From Bacteroidaceae bacterium (lineage in GTDB: Bacteria; Bacteroidota; Bacteroidia; Bacteroidales; Bacteroidaceae): a DNA stretch of 64,000 nucleotides. How positions within the stretch are numbered: the first letter of the stretch is position 1; the number at the start of each line of letters is the position of its first letter. Below are positions 8,052 to 18,748 of the stretch, one piece after another. The stretch covers positions 6,071-70,070 of the forward strand of contig CAAHEN010000248.1 of the NCBI GenBank assembly GCA_900772575.1, read 5' to 3'. The notes under the pieces are model-generated. The model searched no databases, had not been told where the DNA came from, and worked only from the letters and a program-made list of their open reading frames with translations. A program made the position numbers and the translations under genes.

Positions 8052-10301
8052 ATGACATACGACAAGAACATGCTTTACCGCTTCTATGCCAACTATGCTG
8101 ACCGTGTGGGCGCCATAAGGAGCACCTTGGGCCGACCGCTGACCTACGCCGAGAAAGTGCTTTATGCACATTTATGCAAGTCCGGCCAGAACGTCAAGTT
8201 CTTCCGCGGGAAGGATTATGCCAATTTCAGGCCGGATCGTGTAGCAATGCAAGATGCCACAGCCCAGATGGCACTGCTACAGTTCATGAATGCCGGACGA
8301 CAGGCCACAGCCGTTCCAGCTACCGTGCATTGCGACCACCTGATATGCGCAGCCAGCGGTGCTGACGAAGACCTCGCCACGGCGCGAAGCAGCAATGCCG
8401 AAGTCTATGATTTTCTCCGATCTGCGGCTTCACGCTATGGCATAGGATACTGGGGGCCAGGGGCAGGCATCATTCATCAAGTGGTGCTTGAGAACTATGC
8501 TTTTCCCGGTGGCATGATGATTGGTACAGATTCCCATACGCCCAATGCCGGCGGCATGGGAATGATCGCCATTGGCGTCGGCGGGGCCGATGCGGCCGAC
8601 GTCATGGCGGGTCTAGAGTGGGAATTGAAAGTGCCGCGGCTTATCGGCGTCAGACTGGTCGGAAAGCTTTCCGGCTGGGCATCAGCAAAAGACGTCATTC
8701 TGGAACTGGCTGGACGACTGACGGTCAAAGGCGGCACTAATGCGATCATTGAATACTTCGGGCCGGGGGTGGCGACGTTGCCCTGTACAGGCCGGGCCAC
8801 CATCTGCAATATGGGAGCAGAGGTTGGGGCAACCACATCGATTTTCCCCTATGATGACAATGCACGCCGCTATCTTGTGGCAACAGGACGCACCGACGTC
8901 GCAGAGATGGCGGACAGCTGCCACAAGGAACTTGTCGCTGATGAGGCTGTCACAGCATGCCCGGAAAACTACTTTGACGAGCTCATAGACATAGATCTGT
9001 CCTCACTGACACCGCGCTTGAACGGCCCATTCACGCCTGACGCCTGTAGCCCCGTAGCCGACATGCCGCAGCGAGTGGCCGAACAAGGTTTTCCGGACAA
9101 GGTGGAGGTTGTCCTGATCGGTTCGTGCACCAATTCTTCCTACCAAGATCTCTCACGGGCAGCTTCAGTGCTCCGTCTGGGACTCGATGCTGGCTTGGCT
9201 GTCAAGACACAGCTCATCATCAATCCTGGCTCAGAGCTCATCAGTGCCACGGCAGAGCGTGACAGCTTGCTCGACACATTCCGCCGTGCTGGAGCCGTCA
9301 TTATGGCCAATGCCTGTGGCCCCTGCATCGGACAGTGGCGACGTGTCACCGACGACCCGCTACGCCGCAACAGCATTGTCACCACCTTCAACCGCAACTT
9401 TGCCAAGCGAGCCGATGGCAACCCGAACACCTATGCCTTCATCGCCTCGCCTGAAGTCGCTGTCGGCTATGCATTCACAGGATGTTTGAGTGAGCATCCC
9501 TCATTTTCGGCCGCTTATACCATGCTGCGTCCGGATGCCTGTCCAGACTTGCCAGCACAAGGATTTGCCACGCCCACAGACAATGGCTACCGGGCCCCTT
9601 CTGCCGATGCAGCCGAACCGGTCATCAGGCCGGACAGTGAGCGTTTGCAGCGTCTGGCACCTTTCGCACCGTGGAATGGCCGTGACATGAATGGTCTGCG
9701 CCTGCTCATCAAGGCCAAAGGCAAGTGCACGACAGACCATATCTCGATGGCAGGACCGTGGCTGAAGTACCGTGGGCATCTTGAGAACATCTCACGCAAC
9801 CTATTGATGGGGGCAATCAACGCTTTCAACGGGCAGTCCAATGCTGTCTGCAATCCTTTGACGGGCAACACAGAAGCCGTTTCTGCCGTAGCCGCTGCGC
9901 TCAAGTCCAATGGTCTGGGCAGTGTCGTCGTAGCCGAAGACAACTATGGCGAAGGATCAAGCCGTGAACATGCAGCCATGGAACCCCGCTATCTGGGAGT
10001 GCGTGTGGTGCTGGTGAAAAGTTTTGCCCGCATTCATGAAACGAATTTGAAAAAGCAGGGAATCCTCGCCTTGACGTTTGTACACCCTGAAGATTACGAC
10101 CAGATCCGTGATGGCGACAGCTTCAATGTGGCTTGTGCGGACATCGCTCCTGGCAGCATCATCGGCATAACAATCTGTCATGAGGACGGTAGTGAGGGCC
10201 ACATTGAAGCCCATCATACATACAATGCGCAGCAAATAGAATGGTTACGTGCTGGTTCGGCCCTGAATGCCCTGGCCCGTCAGCACTATAAAAACAATTG
10301 A
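8052..10301 (+). CDS. acnA: Aconitate hydratase
   Basis: Converts citrate to isocitrate with a [4Fe-4S] cluster. The 749 residues agree with the mitochondrial-type aconitases of Bacteroidetes. The three cluster cysteines appear as Cys 359 in GSCTNSSY and Cys 422 and 425 in ACGPCIGQ. Other family motifs are [18 protein letters not shown] and [11 protein letters not shown]. An upstream TTG at 8043 adds three residues; ATG 8052 fits family N-termini better. It is the first gene of acnA-icd-gltA and ends 16 bases before icd, so the promoter at 7938-7968 probably serves all three. Confidence 0.96.
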   Translation: MTYDKNMLYRFYANYADRVGAIRSTLGRPLTYAEKVLYAHLCKSGQNVKFFRGKDYANFRPDRVAMQDATAQMALLQFMNAGRQATAVPATVHCDHLICAASGADEDLATARSSNAEVYDFLRSAASRYGIGYWGPGAGIIHQVVLENYAFPGGMMIGTDSHTPNAGGMGMIAIGVGGADAADVMAGLEWELKVPRLIGVRLVGKLSGWASAKDVILELAGRLTVKGGTNAIIEYFGPGVATLPCTGRATICNMGAEVGATTSIFPYDDNARRYLVATGRTDVAEMADSCHKELVADEAVTACPENYFDELIDIDLSSLTPRLNGPFTPDACSPVADMPQRVAEQGFPDKVEVVLIGSCTNSSYQDLSRAASVLRLGLDAGLAVKTQLIINPGSELISATAERDSLLDTFRRAGAVIMANACGPCIGQWRRVTDDPLRRNSIVTTFNRNFAKRADGNPNTYAFIASPEVAVGYAFTGCLSEHPSFSAAYTMLRPDACPDLPAQGFATPTDNGYRAPSADAAEPVIRPDSERLQRLAPFAPWNGRDMNGLRLLIKAKGKCTTDHISMAGPWLKYRGHLENISRNLLMGAINAFNGQSNAVCNPLTGNTEAVSAVAAALKSNGLGSVVVAEDNYGEGSSREHAAMEPRYLGVRVVLVKSFARIHETNLKKQGILALTFVHPEDYDQIRDGDSFNVACADIAPGSIIGITICHEDGSEGHIEAHHTYNAQQIEWLRAGSALNALARQHYKNN

Positions 10302-10317
10302 TATACCCCTCACGATT

Positions 10318-11499
10318 ATGAGCAAGATTAGTATGACGGCCGACGGCACGCTTCAGGTCCCCGACATCCTGACCGTTCCCTTCATCACTGGCGACGGCGT
10401 CGGCGCTGAGATCACCTCCGCAATGCAGCGCGTTGTCGATGCTGCCTTGACGACGGTCTACACCGACCGGCGCATTGAGTGGCTGGCTGTAGCTGCCGGA
10501 CAGGTTGCCTACGATACACTGGGAACCTATCTGCCGACCGAGACCATCGAGGCTTTCAAAACCTATCACATTGGCATCAAAGGGCCATTGACGACGCCTG
10601 TCGGCGGTGGTATCCGTTCGCTCAATGTGGCACTTCGCCAAGGACTGGATCTCTATGTCTGCCTGCGTCCGGTACGCTGGTTCAGTGGGGTCACGTCTCC
10701 CGTACTCCACCCCGAACGCGTCGACATGGTGGTGTTTCGCGAAAACACAGAGGACATCTATGCCGGCATTGAGTGGGAAGCCGGAACCCCTGATGCCCAG
10801 CGTTTTCTGGATTTTCTGACCCACGACATGGGCGTCGACAAAGTGCGCTTCCCTGCCACGTCATCGTTTGGCGTGAAACCGGTATCACGTGAAGGCACAG
10901 AGCGGTTGGTTCGGGCGGCTTGCCGCTATGCGTTGGAACACGGCCGTCGCACGGTAACCCTTGTCCATAAGGGTAACATCATGAAGTACACCGAAGGGGG
11001 CTTCAAACGTTGGGGATATGAGTTGGTGACGCGTGAGTTCGCCGATGCCATCAGTTCGGGTCATCTTGTGGTCAACGACTGCATCGCCGACGCCTTCTTC
11101 CAGAACGCGCTGCTCAGCCCTGAAGCTTACGATGTCATTGCCACACTCAACCTGAACGGTGATTACATCTCCGACATGCTGGCCGCCCAAGTCGGTGGCA
11201 TCGGCATCTCACCGGGAGCCAATATCAACTATGCCACTGGCAACGCCATATTCGAAGCCACGCACGGCACAGCACCGGACATCGCCGGCAAGGATCTGGC
11301 AAACCCCTGTTCGCTGATTCTCTCTGCGACCATGTTGCTTGAATACGTGGGATGGAATGAGGTAGCCCGAGCCATTACTACGGCGCTTCAGACCACATTT
11401 GCCGACCGACAGGCCACTACAGATTTGGCCCGCTTCATGCCCGGAGGCATTGCGTTGGGTACACGAGCTTTCACCGATGCGCTCATCGCCCATCTCTGA
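10318..11499 (+). CDS. icd: Isocitrate dehydrogenase, NADP type
   Basis: Oxidatively decarboxylates isocitrate to 2-oxoglutarate. The 393-residue protein has the substrate-binding motif GGGIRSLNVALR, RENTEDIYAGIEW, KGNIMKYTEG and the cofactor-loop region HGTAPDIAGKDLANP, as in E. coli-type Icd. NADP preference follows from the family and is not proved here. ATG 10318 is chosen because an in-frame start at 10267 would overlap acnA by 35 bases and lacks homology. It sits between acnA and gltA. Confidence 0.95.
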   Translation: MSKISMTADGTLQVPDILTVPFITGDGVGAEITSAMQRVVDAALTTVYTDRRIEWLAVAAGQVAYDTLGTYLPTETIEAFKTYHIGIKGPLTTPVGGGIRSLNVALRQGLDLYVCLRPVRWFSGVTSPVLHPERVDMVVFRENTEDIYAGIEWEAGTPDAQRFLDFLTHDMGVDKVRFPATSSFGVKPVSREGTERLVRAACRYALEHGRRTVTLVHKGNIMKYTEGGFKRWGYELVTREFADAISSGHLVVNDCIADAFFQNALLSPEAYDVIATLNLNGDYISDMLAAQVGGIGISPGANINYATGNAIFEATHGTAPDIAGKDLANPCSLILSATMLLEYVGWNEVARAITTALQTTFADRQATTDLARFMPGGIALGTRAFTDALIAHL

Positions 11500-11592
11500 T
11501 ATTCTTATCATACAGGAACAGGCCACGCTTATCCCTTGAAAATCCCGTAGGCCAATATTTTACCAAGAAACCATTTTATCCCAGCAGCTATC

Positions 11593-12945
11593 ATGACGAC
11601 CAAGAAAAAAGAATACCTCATCTATAAGCTCTCCGACGAAATGAAGAGTTGCATCCGCATTGATGCAGAACTGTTCAAGCAGCTCGACGTCAAACGTGGC
11701 CTACGCAATGAGAATGGCACCGGTGTACTCGTCGGACTGACCAACATCGGCAATGTTGTGGGTTACGAGCAGACAACTGAAGGCCTGCGCCCCATTCCGG
11801 GCAAGCTCTTCTACCGAGGTTACGAGATTGCCGACCTCGCCCATGCCATCATGGCGGAGCAACGTTTCGGATTCGAGGAAATAGCCTATCTGCTGCTCTC
11901 CGGCAGTCTGCCTGACGCTGAGGAGCTACATGCCTTCCGCAGTCTCGTCTTCGACAACATGCCCCTACAGCCTAAGACTACGCTCAATATCATCGAACTG
12001 GAGGGGAGCAACATCATGAACATTCTGGCGCGAAGCGTTCTGGAGCTTTACACCTACGACAAGCTGCCTGACGACACCTCGAGAGACAATCTCATGCGTC
12101 AGAGCATTGAACTCGTATCAAAGTTCCCAACCATCATTGCCTACGCCTATAACATGCTGCGCCATAAGACATTGGGACGATCCCTACACATTCGCCATCC
12201 ACAGGAAACTCTCTCCATCGCGGAGAATTTTCTCTATATGCTCAAGGGGCCTCATTACACGGAGCTCGACGCGCGCACACTCGACCTGCTGCTCATGTTG
12301 CACGCCGAGCACGGCGGCGGCAATAACTCCACGTTCACCGTACGTGTGACATCGTCTTCTGGCACAGACACCTATTCCTCTATCGCTGCGGGAATCGGCT
12401 CGCTCAAGGGCCCCAAACATGGTGGAGCCAATATCAAGGTACACGACATGATTCGCTTCATCGAGAGTGAACTTAAGGACTGGACAGATGAGGAGGAGAT
12501 ACGCAACATCTTGCGCCGTATCTTGCGGCGTGAGGCCTACGACCGCGTCGGGCTTATCTACGGCATTGGCCATGCTGTATACACCATTTCAGATCCACGT
12601 GCCGTCCTACTCAAGGAAATGGCGCGTGACCTGGCTCAGGAGAAAGGACGCAATGCTGAGTTCGAACTCTTGGAACGCTTAGAGCGCCTGGGCATCGAGA
12701 CGGTCTACGAAGTGAAGGGACGTGGCAAGGCCCTATGCGCCAATGTCGATTTCTATTCTGGCTTCGTCTATGATCTCATCGGGCTTCCGGTAGATATCTA
12801 TACGCCGCTTTTTGCAATGGCGCGTATCGTCGGTTGGTGTGCCCACCGCAATGAGGAACTCAACTTTGAGGGCAAGCGCATCATTCGTCCTGCCTACCGT
12901 TGCGTAGCAGACGTCTGTGGGTACACGCCTATTGCCCAGCGCTGA
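11593..12945 (+). CDS. gltA: Citrate synthase
   Basis: Condenses oxaloacetate and acetyl-CoA to citrate. The protein has 450 residues with catalytic His residues in LHAEHGGGNNSTF and YGIGHAVY and the catalytic Asp in ANVDFYSGFVYD. It belongs to the longer citrate synthase form common in Bacteroidetes. It follows icd by 93 bases with no clear promoter or terminator, so it is probably the third gene of the operon. Together the three enzymes supply 2-oxoglutarate for glutamate synthesis; the succinate-forming half of the cycle is not in this window. Confidence 0.95.
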   Translation: MTTKKKEYLIYKLSDEMKSCIRIDAELFKQLDVKRGLRNENGTGVLVGLTNIGNVVGYEQTTEGLRPIPGKLFYRGYEIADLAHAIMAEQRFGFEEIAYLLLSGSLPDAEELHAFRSLVFDNMPLQPKTTLNIIELEGSNIMNILARSVLELYTYDKLPDDTSRDNLMRQSIELVSKFPTIIAYAYNMLRHKTLGRSLHIRHPQETLSIAENFLYMLKGPHYTELDARTLDLLLMLHAEHGGGNNSTFTVRVTSSSGTDTYSSIAAGIGSLKGPKHGGANIKVHDMIRFIESELKDWTDEEEIRNILRRILRREAYDRVGLIYGIGHAVYTISDPRAVLLKEMARDLAQEKGRNAEFELLERLERLGIETVYEVKGRGKALCANVDFYSGFVYDLIGLPVDIYTPLFAMARIVGWCAHRNEELNFEGKRIIRPAYRCVADVCGYTPIAQR

Positions 12946-13042
12946 GGCGAAAAGAGAGTGGCCATGTACTTCCTTGGCTGGCTGAAGTTCTTCAGAGCGC
13001 AAATTCACAGGGCTGCACTTGCCCTATTTCCGGCTTTTTCCC

Positions 13043-13050
13043 TAACTTCG
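13043..13050 (+). promoter_or_regulatory. Near-consensus -7 box for queD-queE
   Basis: TAACTTCG is one base off TAnnTTTG, with CTTG about 21 bases upstream (13018-13021). It lies 24 bases before ATG 13075, which favours that start over the in-frame ATG at 12958. Confidence 0.5.
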
Positions 13051-13074
13051 CACGTCAAACCAAAACAAACTGGG

Positions 13075-13464
13075 ATGTATTACGTTTCAAAACGCTTGGA
13101 GATTGCGTTTGCTCACCGGCTGACGCTTGACTACGAGAGCAAATGCCAACGCTTGCATGGGCACAACGGCATCGTGATCATCTATTGCCGTGCCAAAGAG
13201 CTAGACCGCAATGGCATGGTCGTGGATTTCACACATATCAAGCGCCTCATCACAGACCGCCTCGACCATGCGTTTCTCAATGACCTTTTCGACTTCAACC
13301 CGACGGCTGAAAACCTAGCCCGCTGGATCTGTGACCAAGTGCCCCACTGCTACAAGGTATCTTTCCAAGAATCGGAAGGCAACACGGCCGTCTATGTCAA
13401 AGATGGCGCTACGACGCCGCACTTTGATCCCCTGTTGCCGCCGATACAAGATGAAACGCTATAA
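13075..13464 (+). CDS. queD: 6-carboxytetrahydropterin synthase QueD
   Basis: Makes 6-carboxy-5,6,7,8-tetrahydropterin from dihydroneopterin triphosphate, the second step toward queuosine. The 129-residue protein has the zinc ligands His 14 (FAHRL), His 28 and His 30 (RLHGHNG) and the catalytic Cys 24. ATG 13075 gives the normal family length; a frame start at 12958 adds 39 unrelated residues and precedes the promoter box. It overlaps queE by 14 bases, so the two are probably translationally coupled. Confidence 0.92.
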   Translation: MYYVSKRLEIAFAHRLTLDYESKCQRLHGHNGIVIIYCRAKELDRNGMVVDFTHIKRLITDRLDHAFLNDLFDFNPTAENLARWICDQVPHCYKVSFQESEGNTAVYVKDGATTPHFDPLLPPIQDETL

Positions 13465-14038
13465 GATTAACGAGATATTCTACTCGCTTCAGGGTGAAGG
13501 CTACTTTGCAGGTACACCCTCGCTCTTCATCCGTTTTTCAGGCTGCAACCTGCACTGCCCGTTTTGCGACACGGCTCATGAGGCTGGCAGGTCACTCTCT
13601 CTTTCCGATATCTTGGACGAAGCGGCGGCCTGTCCTGCCACACATGTCGTTCTCACCGGTGGCGAGCCTTCTTTGTCTGTAAGTCAGGAAATTATCGACG
13701 GTCTGCACGCGTTGGGCAAGTTCATTACCATCGAAACGAATGGCACACATGCGTTGCCCGAGGGTATAGATTGGGTGACACTTTCTCCTAAAACGCCCTT
13801 TGTGCCCGGCGCACCACCCGTGGTGTTGCACAGCTGCGACGAGCTGAAACTGATATTCGATGGGCGGCCTGTGCCTGAATTCAGGGGGCTGAGTGTGAAC
13901 CATCGCTTCGTACAGCCATGCGACACCGGAGATGATGCCCGCAATGCGGTCATCACGACTGCCGCCATCGCCTATTGTCTCCAGCACCCCACTTGGCGCC
14001 TGTCTCTTCAAACACACAAATTGACCGGCATACGCTAA
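13451..14038 (+). CDS. queE: 7-carboxy-7-deazaguanine synthase QueE
   Basis: Radical-SAM enzyme that rearranges 6-carboxytetrahydropterin, the product of the adjacent queD, to 7-carboxy-7-deazaguanine. The 195-residue protein carries the CX3CX2C cluster motif at Cys 32, 36 and 39 (SGCNLHCPFC), the opening YSLQGEG and the motif TGGEPSL. ATG 13451 lies inside the end of queD. The gene faces mfd, 85 bases away. queC, queF and tgt are not in the window. Confidence 0.93.
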   Translation: MKRYKINEIFYSLQGEGYFAGTPSLFIRFSGCNLHCPFCDTAHEAGRSLSLSDILDEAAACPATHVVLTGGEPSLSVSQEIIDGLHALGKFITIETNGTHALPEGIDWVTLSPKTPFVPGAPPVVLHSCDELKLIFDGRPVPEFRGLSVNHRFVQPCDTGDDARNAVITTAAIAYCLQHPTWRLSLQTHKLTGIR

Positions 14039-14123
14039 AACCGCATATCGGCCATTTGGTATCAGAGTCATAATACCATGATGTTGAGCACTTCCCTCTT
14101 GGCTGAAATGGTGGGAAAGAGGT

Positions 14124-17100
14124 TTATACGGCCTTATTAGGGAGCACAGTCTGGTGTGCCGTAACAGTTGGCGCTGGGGCACACATGGTCTCAAGTGTAC
14201 TCAGCGCGTCTCCGACACTGCGCACGTCCCGGATGATCATGCGTCGTTTCCCTTTATGCTCACTGATCTCACAGCGACGGAAATGAGCCGTGGCGTAGTC
14301 AATGATTCGGCCGAAGGTCTCACTCTTGTAGAAAGGGCTCTGGACATTGCTGACAAAATAGAGCGTCATACGACCATTCTTGAGCATCAGCCGTTCGACA
14401 CCGCACCGGCGCCCAAGCCTGCGCAGCGGCACGATGCGCAAAAGCTCCTCGCCCTCAGGTGGCAACGGGCCGAAACGATCCTCCATACGCTGTCTGAACG
14501 CGGCTATTTCATCATCGCTTGCCAATCCGTCAAGTTCACGATAAAGCAACATACGCTCACTGGCGCCTGGTACATAGTTCTCTGGGAAATAGGCATGAAG
14601 GTCACAGTCCACATTGCAGTCATCGACAAACATGTCCCCCGTAAGTGCTGCCTCATTTTTTCCCTCTTCCGTATAGAGTTCGGCGAACTCATCGTTCTTA
14701 AGTTCCGTAACGGCCTCTGCCAATATCTTCTGATATGTCTCATAGCCTAGGTCGGCTATGAACCCGCTCTGCTCAGAGCCGAGCAGGTTGCCTGCCCCAC
14801 GAATGTCCAAATCTTGCATGGCGATGTGTATGCCCGAGCCCAAGTCGCTGAAGTTCTCGATGGCCTGCAATCGTCGTCGCGCATCGTCTGGGAGCAGGTG
14901 GAGCGGCGGCGCAAGGAGATAGCAGAAAGCCTTGCGGTTGCTTCGTCCGACACGTCCGCGCATCTGATGCAGATCGGAAAGGCCAAAATGCTGTGCCGCG
15001 TCAATGATGATGGTGTTGGCGTTAGGGATGTCGATACCGTTCTCGACGATCGTCGTCGAGATGAGCACGTCATAGTCATAGTTGACAAAACCCAGAACCA
15101 CCTTTTCCAGTTCTGCCGGCGGCATCTGTCCATGCCCGGTAACGACACGAGCATCTGGCACATACTTGTTGACCAGTGCAGCCAGCGTACCGAGGGAGGC
15201 GATACGATTAGTGACAATATAGACCTGTCCGTTGCGGCTCATCTCAAAGTTGATGGCCTCGGCGATAATCTCATGGCTGAACGTGTGCACCTCTGTCTGT
15301 ATGGGCCGGCGGTTGGGGGGCGGCGTCTGAATCACTGAGAAATCGCGTGCCCCCATCAATGAGAATTGCAGCGTGCGCGGAATCGGCGTGGCAGACATGG
15401 TCAGTGTGTCGACATTGACCTTGATCTGGCGCAGGCGCTCCTTGACCGCCACGCCAAACTTTTGCTCCTCATCGATGATGAGCAGACCGAGATCGTGCCA
15501 TTTGACGGATTTGCTGATCAGTTTGTGCGTACCGACCAATATATTAATGTCACCTGCGGCAAGATCCTTGACGATAGCCTTGGCCTGCGCAGTCGTACGG
15601 GCCCGACTGAGATAGTCCACCCGCACTGGAAAATCCCTCAGTCTGGCGGCAAACGTCTTGTAGTGTTGCAGGGCAAGCACCGTGGTCGGGACGAGCACAG
15701 CCACTTGCTTGTTGTCCGCCACTGCTTTCAAGGCTGCCCGCACAGCGATTTCAGTCTTTCCGAAACCGACATCGCCACAGACGAGGCGATCCATCGGACG
15801 AGAACGCTCCATGTCTGCCTTGACCTCCTGTGTCACACGGAGCTGATCTGGCGTATCCTCATAGGCGAAACCCGCTTCCAGTTCGTGCTGCATGAAACTG
15901 TCAGGGCTGAAGGCAAACCCTTTCTCCTCACGCCGCCGCGAGTAGAGTCGTATAAGGTCGCGGGCAATATCCTTGATTTTCTGCTTGGTGCGTTCCTTCA
16001 TTTTTTCCCAAGCCCCCGTACCGAGGCGGCTCAGGTGAGGCGGCTCACCCTCGCATCCCTTATATTTCGACACCTTGTGAAGGGCATGGATAGAGACGAA
16101 GACCACATCATCGTTCTGATAGGTCAGTTTGAGCATTTCCTGCATTGTACCGTCACTCCCAGCCACACGGACCAAACCGGCAAAGCGCCCGATGCCATGG
16201 TCTATGTGCACCACAAAGTCACCGGGCTCATACTGCATGAGTTCTTTCAGCGTCAGCGCCATTTTGGCGTCACGGGCATGATCGGTACGAAGGTTGTATT
16301 TGTGGAAACGGTCGAAAATCTGGTGATCGGTGAAAAGGCTCAGCCGCAAAGTCTCGTCAGTGAACCCTTCATGGAGTGTCGGCGTGACGGGGACGAACAG
16401 GCCTGTAGCGGAGTCGCCCTCCATCTCTCTGAGGATGTTGAGCAATCGCTCGTTCTGCTTCGCGCTGTCGGCCAACACGTAGATGGTGCAACTGCGGGCC
16501 TTGAGCTCAGCAAAGGCACTGCGGACAAGATTAAAATTCTTATGGAAAAGCGGCTGTGGTGTGATGTCAAAATGCACGGTGGCCTGTGGCAAGCCGGTAT
16601 GGCGGAGCCCCAGCTCCACGCGCTGTAGGTGAGAAAAACCGCGACGAAGCACGTCGGCACGCGTCAGAAGGGACTCCCGGTTGAGACGCTTGCGTGCCTC
16701 AGCCGCAGCCATCTCCGAATCTGCCTCCAACTCGGCCAGAGTCTGGGCGGCAAAGCCCTCGTCATAGATGTTTCCGACGACATTGACCACAAAATCCAGA
16801 TCACGCACGACCAAAAGAGTCTGCTCCGGCAACACGTCGGTGAAAGGCACGAGCTCACCGGCCTTCTCCTCCACATCCGGAACAACGGTCACCGTCTGCA
16901 GTTGCTCGCGTGAAAGCTGCGTCTGCACCTCAAACGTGCGTATGCTTTCTATGTCATCGCCAAAGAAGTCAATGCGAAAGGGATATTCGGAAGAGTAAGA
17001 GAAGACATCGATGATACTGCCACGCACGGCAAACTCGCCAGGCTCATAGACATAGTCACGCCGCCGGAAACCGAGGTCAAGCAACCTGTGCCCCAACTCC

Positions 17101-17567
17101 TCCGTATCGGCCTGTCCACCCACACTGAGTGTGACTGTCCCTTTTTGGTAGTCATCGGCCGAGGCAACACGCTCGGCAATGGCAGCAGGAAAAGTGACGA
17201 TATAACCTGCCGTTCCTACCGACAGGCGGTTGAGCACCTCAGTGCGCAGGATCTCATTGGCTGTATTGCGCTGGGCATATTTGACAGCGCGCCGGTAAGT
17301 GGACGGATAGAACAGCACATCGTTATCACCCAAGAGCTGCACCAAGTCATGATAGAAATAGCCAGCCTCCTCTTCGTCATTGAGCACAAAGAGCGCTGGG
17401 CGCTTCGTGGCCCCTCGCCGCCTCAATGCCCCGAATGCGACCGGAGCGGACGAAGCGCGCAGCCCCTCAGCAGCGATGACGGGGCAGTGAGGATCGGTAA
17501 TGAATTTTTCCAATGCAGCCACCTGCGGGTGCTCGGCATACAGGGAAAGTATATCATTCAGTGTCAT
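14124..17567 (-). CDS. mfd: Transcription-repair coupling factor Mfd
   Basis: Translocates on DNA to dislodge stalled RNA polymerase and recruits UvrA. The 1147 residues show the usual order: UvrB-like N-terminal modules, an RNA-polymerase interaction domain (VVHIDHGIGRFAGL), a RecG-like translocase with Walker A CGDVGFGKTE near residue 597 and DEEQKFGV, TTIVENGIDIPNAN, MRGRVGRS, and a C-terminal TRCF domain. It begins 19 bases after the mltG stop on the minus strand, so mltG-mfd is probably one unit. Confidence 0.97.
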   Translation of the reverse strand: MTLNDILSLYAEHPQVAALEKFITDPHCPVIAAEGLRASSAPVAFGALRRRGATKRPALFVLNDEEEAGYFYHDLVQLLGDNDVLFYPSTYRRAVKYAQRNTANEILRTEVLNRLSVGTAGYIVTFPAAIAERVASADDYQKGTVTLSVGGQADTEELGHRLLDLGFRRRDYVYEPGEFAVRGSIIDVFSYSSEYPFRIDFFGDDIESIRTFEVQTQLSREQLQTVTVVPDVEEKAGELVPFTDVLPEQTLLVVRDLDFVVNVVGNIYDEGFAAQTLAELEADSEMAAAEARKRLNRESLLTRADVLRRGFSHLQRVELGLRHTGLPQATVHFDITPQPLFHKNFNLVRSAFAELKARSCTIYVLADSAKQNERLLNILREMEGDSATGLFVPVTPTLHEGFTDETLRLSLFTDHQIFDRFHKYNLRTDHARDAKMALTLKELMQYEPGDFVVHIDHGIGRFAGLVRVAGSDGTMQEMLKLTYQNDDVVFVSIHALHKVSKYKGCEGEPPHLSRLGTGAWEKMKERTKQKIKDIARDLIRLYSRRREEKGFAFSPDSFMQHELEAGFAYEDTPDQLRVTQEVKADMERSRPMDRLVCGDVGFGKTEIAVRAALKAVADNKQVAVLVPTTVLALQHYKTFAARLRDFPVRVDYLSRARTTAQAKAIVKDLAAGDINILVGTHKLISKSVKWHDLGLLIIDEEQKFGVAVKERLRQIKVNVDTLTMSATPIPRTLQFSLMGARDFSVIQTPPPNRRPIQTEVHTFSHEIIAEAINFEMSRNGQVYIVTNRIASLGTLAALVNKYVPDARVVTGHGQMPPAELEKVVLGFVNYDYDVLISTTIVENGIDIPNANTIIIDAAQHFGLSDLHQMRGRVGRSNRKAFCYLLAPPLHLLPDDARRRLQAIENFSDLGSGIHIAMQDLDIRGAGNLLGSEQSGFIADLGYETYQKILAEAVTELKNDEFAELYTEEGKNEAALTGDMFVDDCNVDCDLHAYFPENYVPGASERMLLYRELDGLASDDEIAAFRQRMEDRFGPLPPEGEELLRIVPLRRLGRRCGVERLMLKNGRMTLYFVSNVQSPFYKSETFGRIIDYATAHFRRCEISEHKGKRRMIIRDVRSVGDALSTLETMCAPAPTVTAHQTVLPNKAV

Positions 17568-17586
17568 GTCATCTCCTCAAATTCCA

Positions 17587-18609
17587 TCATTTGATACCTC
17601 GTGCATTGAGGGCTGCGGCATACCGTGCCGCATTGCGGAGGTGTTCGTCGTAGGTCTTTGCGAAATTGTGTGTGCCGGAGAAATCTTCTTTCGCGCACAT
17701 ATAGATATATTCATGATGGGCATAGTTAAGCACAGCCATGATGCTCGACATGGCCGGGATGCAGATGGGGCCAGGGGGAAGCCCCGTCGTGCGGTAGGTA
17801 TTATAGGGGCTGTCGGCTGCCAAGTGCTCATGCAAGATACGCTTGAGGGTGAAATCATGCAAGGCGAACTTGACTGTCGGGTCGGCCTGGAGCTTCATAC
17901 CTTGATGCAGGCGGTTCAGGTACATGCCGGCCACCATCGGCTTCTCACCGTCATTGGCGGTCTCTTGGTCGACGATAGAGGCAAGTGTGATCACCTCGTG
18001 TTCAGACAATCCTGCGCTTGCGGCCTGCCGTTGGCGTTCGGGTGTCCAGAAAGCCTTGCTTTCCTTATACATGCGTTGCAGAAGGGCCTTCGGTGAGATG
18101 GTCCAGTAGACTTCATAGGTATTGGGGATAAAGAGGCAGATGAGTGTGGCGGTGTCACAGCCCAGACTGTGGCATAATGCCGTGTCGCGGAACGCCGTGG
18201 CCAGCTCCGCTGAGTCTGCCGCCAGCTGTCTGGAAAGACGCGCAGCCAGATCGTCCAAGGTCCGTGCATGAGGAATGACCAAGCTGACAGGGGCCTGTCG
18301 CCCATTACGAAGATTGCGCAAGAGTGAGAAGGTGCTCACCCCGTCGCCTGTCTCGTAGCGTCCGGGGCGCACCTTCCCCCCCGAAAGCATCGCCATGCGC
18401 CCTAAAGTGTAGCCCACCATTTGGCGTGGCGAAGCCGCTGTGCGCAGTTTTGCCGTCACGGAGTCGGAGGTGTCGTCTGTGTCTATATAAATATAGGAGT
18501 GTCCCCTGTCGCTGGAGAATGATGAGAAGAAAAGCCAGTAGCCGCAGAGCGACAACAATACGAGAACAGCAAGTATGATTGCCGAACGCTTGGATTTGAG
18601 TAAGTTCAT
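17587..18609 (-). CDS. mltG: Endolytic murein transglycosylase MltG
   Basis: Cuts nascent glycan strands at the inner membrane and so sets their length. The 340-residue protein starts at ATG 18609 (a TTG two codons earlier is possible) and has one N-terminal membrane segment at about residues 8-28. The catalytic Glu lies near residue 216 in SIVDQETANDGEK, in the family context ending YLNRL. YceG hallmarks such as FIPNTYEVYW, LQADPTVKFAL and SPYNTYR are present. It precedes mfd by 19 bases and diverges from the acyl-CoA synthetase gene. Confidence 0.93.
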   Translation of the reverse strand: MNLLKSKRSAIILAVLVLLSLCGYWLFFSSFSSDRGHSYIYIDTDDTSDSVTAKLRTAASPRQMVGYTLGRMAMLSGGKVRPGRYETGDGVSTFSLLRNLRNGRQAPVSLVIPHARTLDDLAARLSRQLAADSAELATAFRDTALCHSLGCDTATLICLFIPNTYEVYWTISPKALLQRMYKESKAFWTPERQRQAASAGLSEHEVITLASIVDQETANDGEKPMVAGMYLNRLHQGMKLQADPTVKFALHDFTLKRILHEHLAADSPYNTYRTTGLPPGPICIPAMSSIMAVLNYAHHEYIYMCAKEDFSGTHNFAKTYDEHLRNAARYAAALNARGIK

Positions 18610-18634
18610 GACCAATATTCTTTTTTCGTGCGGG

Positions 18635-18642
18635 CAAAATTA
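18635..18642 (-). promoter_or_regulatory. -7 box for mltG-mfd
   Basis: Reads TAATTTTG on the minus strand, 25 bases before ATG 18609. The -33 box is not clear. It lies back to back with the plus-strand box at 18686-18693. Confidence 0.55.
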
Positions 18643-18685
18643 CAAATTAATATCCGACACCTATGTGCCTTCCAACTATTTTTCC

Positions 18686-18693
18686 TACTTTTG
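18686..18693 (+). promoter_or_regulatory. -7 box for the acyl-CoA synthetase gene
   Basis: TACTTTTG matches TAnnTTTG, about 55 bases before ATG 18749. It excludes the in-frame start at 18575, which would place the start codon upstream of the promoter. Confidence 0.55.
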
Positions 18694-18748
18694 CACAAAA
18701 CCTCTCTGTCTGTGCTACCGGCACCAGGCAACTCCGTTTAACCAAAGC